Shown: piece by piece, positions 6,232 to 8,738 of the stretch
Numbering within the stretch: position 1 is the stretch's first letter
Layout: every line of letters begins with the position of its first letter
From: UBA4572 sp049965515
GTDB lineage: Bacteria; Nitrospirota; Leptospirillia; Leptospirillales; Leptospirillaceae
Reading direction: 5' to 3'
Length of the DNA stretch: 8,738 nt
NCBI GenBank assembly: GCA_049965515.1
Contig: JBMFWG010000060.1
Location: forward strand, 1 to 8,738
Position numbers and translations under genes: made by a program
The notes under the pieces: generated by a model
Told to the model about the DNA's origin: nothing
The model's input: the letters and a program-made list of their open reading frames with translations, nothing else
Database searches by the model: none

Positions 6232-7626
6232 ATGGCCCAATGGCGCTTTGACCATGCCGGGATCCGTCCCTTGTCACAGAGCGAAAAAAGTTACGGCTTC
6301 ATGGATCTCTTCTGGAACTGGTTCGGGGACAGTGCCAATGCCTCAAGCTGGTACTTCGGAGGCCTTCTTGCTCTTGCCGGACTTCCGGTGCTTCTGTGGA
6401 ACACCTTTTTTCTCACCCCCCTGATCATCCTTCCCTGGGCCACACTGGCCTGGATTTCGGCCAGGACCGGCGCGACGACCGTCGTCTTGGCCCGACCGGC
6501 CCTGGGAGACCGGGAAGGAACACTCTTTCTCGGGTTGGCCGAGACTTTCGTCCAACTGGGATGGACCACAGTCACCACCTATATCGGCGCACTCTCGCTC
6601 GTTCATATTCTCCACGGCTCCCGGGAGTCCCCCAATGCCTCTCCCGCATCCATGTCAATGGTTGTCGCCATTCTCTCCATCGCCCTCGTTCAGGGGGCTG
6701 TGGCCGCTGCCGGAGCCGGCGCGATCCGGAAACTCAAATGGGTCAGCTCCCTTCTTCTCATCCTTCTCGGCGGCGTCGAATCCGTCTCTCTTATCCGCCA
6801 GTTCGGGATCGCCCCCCTGCTCTCCCCTCCCCCCCCCTCCTCGGCGCCTTTCTCCCCCCTTCGCCTCTTTGATATCTCCTTTGTCAATATCTGGACCTGG
6901 CTTCAGGTGGGAGACTTTGGCCGCTTTTCAAAGACAGAAAAGGGGGCCTTCTTCGGCTCATGGCTGGGCCTTTGGGCCGGACAGGCGTGGTTTGTCATGG
7001 TGGGCGCCATGGTGGTCATCGGACTGGGACTGGCCACCGGCCATCTCGATGCCAACGACAGCGACCCATCGCGGCTCATGGAGCGGCTGGGACTCTCCTG
7101 GGTCGCCCTTTCGGTGATTTTTCTCTCCTGTGTGAGTGTGAGCACAAGCAATCTCTACGGAGCTGGCATGGGACTGCTCTCCCTGATTTCAGCCCACAAG
7201 GCTCCCCCCCCTCTCAAGGCGCTGGCCATCGTCTCGGTGCTCCAGATCGGAACGGCCTTCATTCCTCTCTTTTTCTCAAGCTTCATCGGTTTTTTCACAG
7301 ACTTTCTCACGGCGACCGGGGGGCTTTTCATTCCCCTATGGAGCCTGGTCCTGGCAGAGGCATATCTAAGCTTTCGAAAGAAAAAAAGACGAAGGGATTC
7401 CTCCCCGGAAGAGAGCGTCTTCTGGAAGCCTCGAAAGGCCAATCTTTCCGGATGGCTCTCCCTGATCGCCGGTGCCGCCTTCTACTATGCCGCCCCGCAT
7501 CTCTGGCCAGCCCTGATCGAGAAAACCGGGCTGACGATTCCGGCAATCCTGCTCACTGTGGGGGCTTATCTTGGGCTGACCCGGATCCTCGAAAAATCCT
7601 CCCCCGACGCAGAGAAAGTGACCTGA
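6232..7626 (+). CDS. NCS1-family permease (purine/cytosine/hydroxymethylpyrimidine transporter-like)
   Basis: This 464-aa polytopic membrane protein has about 12 hydrophobic segments, as expected for nucleobase:cation symporter-1 proteins. Family signatures are WNWFGDSANAS near 28-38, TGATTVVLARPALGDREG at 79-96 and GDFGRF in the middle of the protein, corresponding to the family's (A/P)DYxRF motif. A short proline/serine-rich loop precedes GDFGRF. The family imports cytosine, purines, allantoin, hydantoins or thiamine precursors with H+ or Na+; substrate cannot be fixed from the sequence. The gene stands alone, cut off from sqr by tandem terminators and convergent with the HU gene, so context gives no pathway. 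It resembles CytX/CodB-like members. Its 3' end lies 91 nt before the hairpin shared with the HU gene. Confidence 0.85.
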   Translation: MAQWRFDHAGIRPLSQSEKSYGFMDLFWNWFGDSANASSWYFGGLLALAGLPVLLWNTFFLTPLIILPWATLAWISARTGATTVVLARPALGDREGTLFLGLAETFVQLGWTTVTTYIGALSLVHILHGSRESPNASPASMSMVVAILSIALVQGAVAAAGAGAIRKLKWVSSLLLILLGGVESVSLIRQFGIAPLLSPPPPSSAPFSPLRLFDISFVNIWTWLQVGDFGRFSKTEKGAFFGSWLGLWAGQAWFVMVGAMVVIGLGLATGHLDANDSDPSRLMERLGLSWVALSVIFLSCVSVSTSNLYGAGMGLLSLISAHKAPPPLKALAIVSVLQIGTAFIPLFFSSFIGFFTDFLTATGGLFIPLWSLVLAEAYLSFRKKKRRRDSSPEESVFWKPRKANLSGWLSLIAGAAFYYAAPHLWPALIEKTGLTIPAILLTVGAYLGLTRILEKSSPDAEKVT

Positions 7627-7712
7627 GGAGCCGGGGCAAATATTCGAGAGAGATTAAGGACAATCGCAAAGACACAGAAGGGGAGGGAGAGTTCCGGTGG
7701 AAGCCAAGAAAC

Positions 7713-7741
7713 AAAAAGAGCGAAGCCGAAAGGCTTCGCTC
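7713..7741 (-). terminator. Strong Rho-independent terminator of the HU gene
   Basis: A perfect 10-bp stem (GAGCGAAGCC at 7718-7727 with GGCTTCGCTC at 7732-7741) encloses a 4-nt loop. On the minus strand the stem is followed by TTTTT (7717-7713) and more T-rich sequence. Located 46 nt beyond the HU stop. On the plus strand the same hairpin has no T-run, so it would be a poor terminator for the permease. Confidence 0.85.
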
Positions 7742-7786
7742 CACAGAACATGTCTCGAATTAATAAAGACGAAAATTCAGATTAAT

Positions 7787-8083
7787 CTACTTCTTCTTGG
7801 GAGCCGCCTTGGAGTTAACGGACTCACGAAGAGCCTTCCCAGGAGAGAATTTCGGAGCGGTCTTGGCGGCAATCTTGATCTCTTTGCCAGTCTTCGGATT
7901 GCGGCCGGTCCGGGCCTTGCGGGAAACGGTGCCGAAGGTTCCAAATCCAACGATTGTCACCTTCTCGCCCTTTTTCATCGAGGCTTCAATGGATTTGAGG
8001 AATCCATCAACAACCGCATGGACATCCTTCTTGGAAAGCTTGGAAGACTTTGCGACCTTTTCGATGAGCTCCGTTTTGTTCAT
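7787..8083 (-). CDS. hup: HU/IHF-family DNA-binding protein
   Basis: This 98-aa basic histone-like protein acts as a homodimer or heterodimer that bends DNA and compacts the nucleoid. It begins MNKTELIEKVA, the typical HU opening. It has the VGFGTF core at 45-50 and the RNPKTG beta-arm motif at 61-66, whose proline (P63) intercalates into DNA. The lysine/alanine tail (SKAAPKKK) makes it slightly longer than the usual 90 aa. AAGGAG (8096-8091) lies 7 nt before the ATG. It is monocistronic, with its own terminator downstream and a long AT-rich upstream region. It is closer to HU than to IHF by general look, though the two cannot be fully separated here. Confidence 0.95.
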   Translation of the reverse strand: MNKTELIEKVAKSSKLSKKDVHAVVDGFLKSIEASMKKGEKVTIVGFGTFGTVSRKARTGRNPKTGKEIKIAAKTAPKFSPGKALRESVNSKAAPKKK

Positions 8084-8500
8084 GAACGATCTCCTTGAAG
8101 AAAGGTGAGTGAGTCTTTCTGCTGCCTGTGCAAAAGAAGTGTTAAAAGTTCAACCTGTCTTTCGGAGACAGGATAAAACAAGAAAATAAAAAAAGATAGT
8201 CTTTCCCCTCGTGTTTTTCTAAAATTTTTTCCTCGAAAAGCTCCTAGGACAGGAATATTTCCAATAAAAACATTAATCCATAATATTTTATGCAAACATG
8301 AAAAAAGAGGAAGTCTCATAAAAACAGGCAAAAACGTCAACTTCCCCTTTTTTACGGACTCCCCCCTCTACTAAGGAGAGGCGTCACAGATCTTTCTCAT
8401 TTTGAAACTCTCAGGCCTTCAGACGGCAGTCTCTCGAAACATTCCCATCATCATAAGCTGTCGGCATCGGACTCACCCATCTTGCCGCAGATGCCTCAAC
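8084..8500. other. AT-rich intergenic region upstream of the HU gene, with leader hairpin
   Basis: This 417-bp stretch has no convincing gene. Bases 8173-8340 are much richer in A/T than their surroundings, with A- and T-tracts. A hairpin, CCTGTCT (8154-8160) with AGACAGG (8166-8172) around TTCGG, lies 71 nt upstream of the HU start and could be in its mRNA leader. A second inverted repeat, CCTCT/AGAGG, is at 8365-8381. TTGACG (8340-8335, minus strand) and TAAAAT (8290-8285, minus strand) look like promoter elements but are not correctly spaced with each other. The HU promoter must lie here but I cannot place it. No arsA terminator with a T-run is evident. Confidence 0.5.
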
Positions 8501-8738
8501 TCATTGGAGAAGAAGGGCAAGCCGCTCCACTCCCACCGGTTCCTCACTCATGAGCGACACAACACAAGAGCGATGAGCGTGCCGGGTCCTCACCGCGTAA
8601 ATTTCCGGAATCTCATTGGCGGCCCGCTGTCGGAGGAGCGGCGACTCCGTGACAGCCGCCAGCACGCTTTGATTGACGATCCAGCTCCACGGCTCGATCC
8701 CGGCCCGACGCAAATCGTCCTGAAGATGCGCCGCCTCG
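8501..8738 (-). CDS. arsA: Arsenical pump-driving ATPase ArsA, C-terminal fragment (cut by window edge)
   Basis: The last 78 full codons and the stop of an ArsA-type ATPase are present; the 5' part lies beyond the window. ArsA is a cytosolic ATPase that binds trivalent arsenic or antimony and powers efflux through ArsB. The visible segment, with LRRAGIEPWSWIVNQS, SPLLRQRA and SEEPVGVERL, matches the conserved C-terminal region of the family as I recall it. The frame is open to base 8738, with EAAHLQDD preceding LRRAG, so this is a truncated view and not a small gene. Arsenic resistance suits a metal-sulfide habitat. The nucleotide-binding motifs cannot be checked. Confidence 0.85.
   Translation of the reverse strand, partial: EAAHLQDDLRRAGIEPWSWIVNQSVLAAVTESPLLRQRAANEIPEIYAVRTRHAHRSCVVSLMSEEPVGVERLALLLQ

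Noticed and set aside
7697..8098. 133-codon plus-strand frame across the HU terminator and gene
   Set aside because: It starts with GTG and reads through the HU terminator hairpin and the antisense of a certain HU gene.
8080..8340. 86-codon minus-strand frame upstream of HU
   Set aside because: It starts with TTG, lies in AT-rich non-coding sequence, overlaps the HU start and has a random-looking Leu/Phe-rich translation.

Overview
The window reads as chromosomal DNA of a moderately GC-rich bacterium that lives by lithotrophy. The sulfide:quinone oxidoreductase matches, from memory, the type I enzyme of acidophilic bioleaching bacteria such as Acidithiobacillus ferrooxidans. A cytochrome bd oxidase, a sigma-54 regulator and the tail of an arsenic-pump ATPase lie nearby. 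This suits an acidophilic iron/sulfur oxidiser, perhaps Leptospirillum-like. That placement is inference: there is no rRNA or other phylogenetic marker here.

Layout. Bases 1-86 look like the right end of an IS200/IS605-type element whose body lies to the left. A sigma-54-dependent regulator follows on the minus strand (162-1562), with a weak terminator at its 3' end. A 209-bp divergent intergenic region holds a near-consensus sigma-54 (-24/-12) promoter (1675-1690) and, upstream of it, three GTCAC repeats with a GAGTGA/TCACTC palindrome that are candidate activator sites. This promoter points into cydA (1775-3355), cydB (3376-4515), a 44-aa cydX (4540-4674) and sqr (4748-6028), closed by two tandem terminators. 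An NCS1-family permease (6232-7626, +) stands alone. An HU-type protein (7787-8083, -) is convergent with it and has a strong terminator at 7713-7741. An AT-rich 417-bp gap (8084-8500) follows, then the 3' end of arsA (8501 to the window end, -).

How it works together. The regulator's N-terminal PAS-like domain has three cysteines spaced 11 and 7 residues apart. This is the spacing recalled for the sulfane-sulfur sensor FisR of Cupriavidus (C53/C64/C71). With the sigma-54 promoter and sqr in the divergent operon, the simplest model is a sulfide/polysulfide-responsive respiratory module. Sulfide is oxidised by Sqr, electrons enter the quinone pool, and the sulfide-tolerant bd oxidase CydABX passes them to oxygen. 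The cyd-plus-sqr operon under a FisR-like regulator is the most interesting feature of the window.
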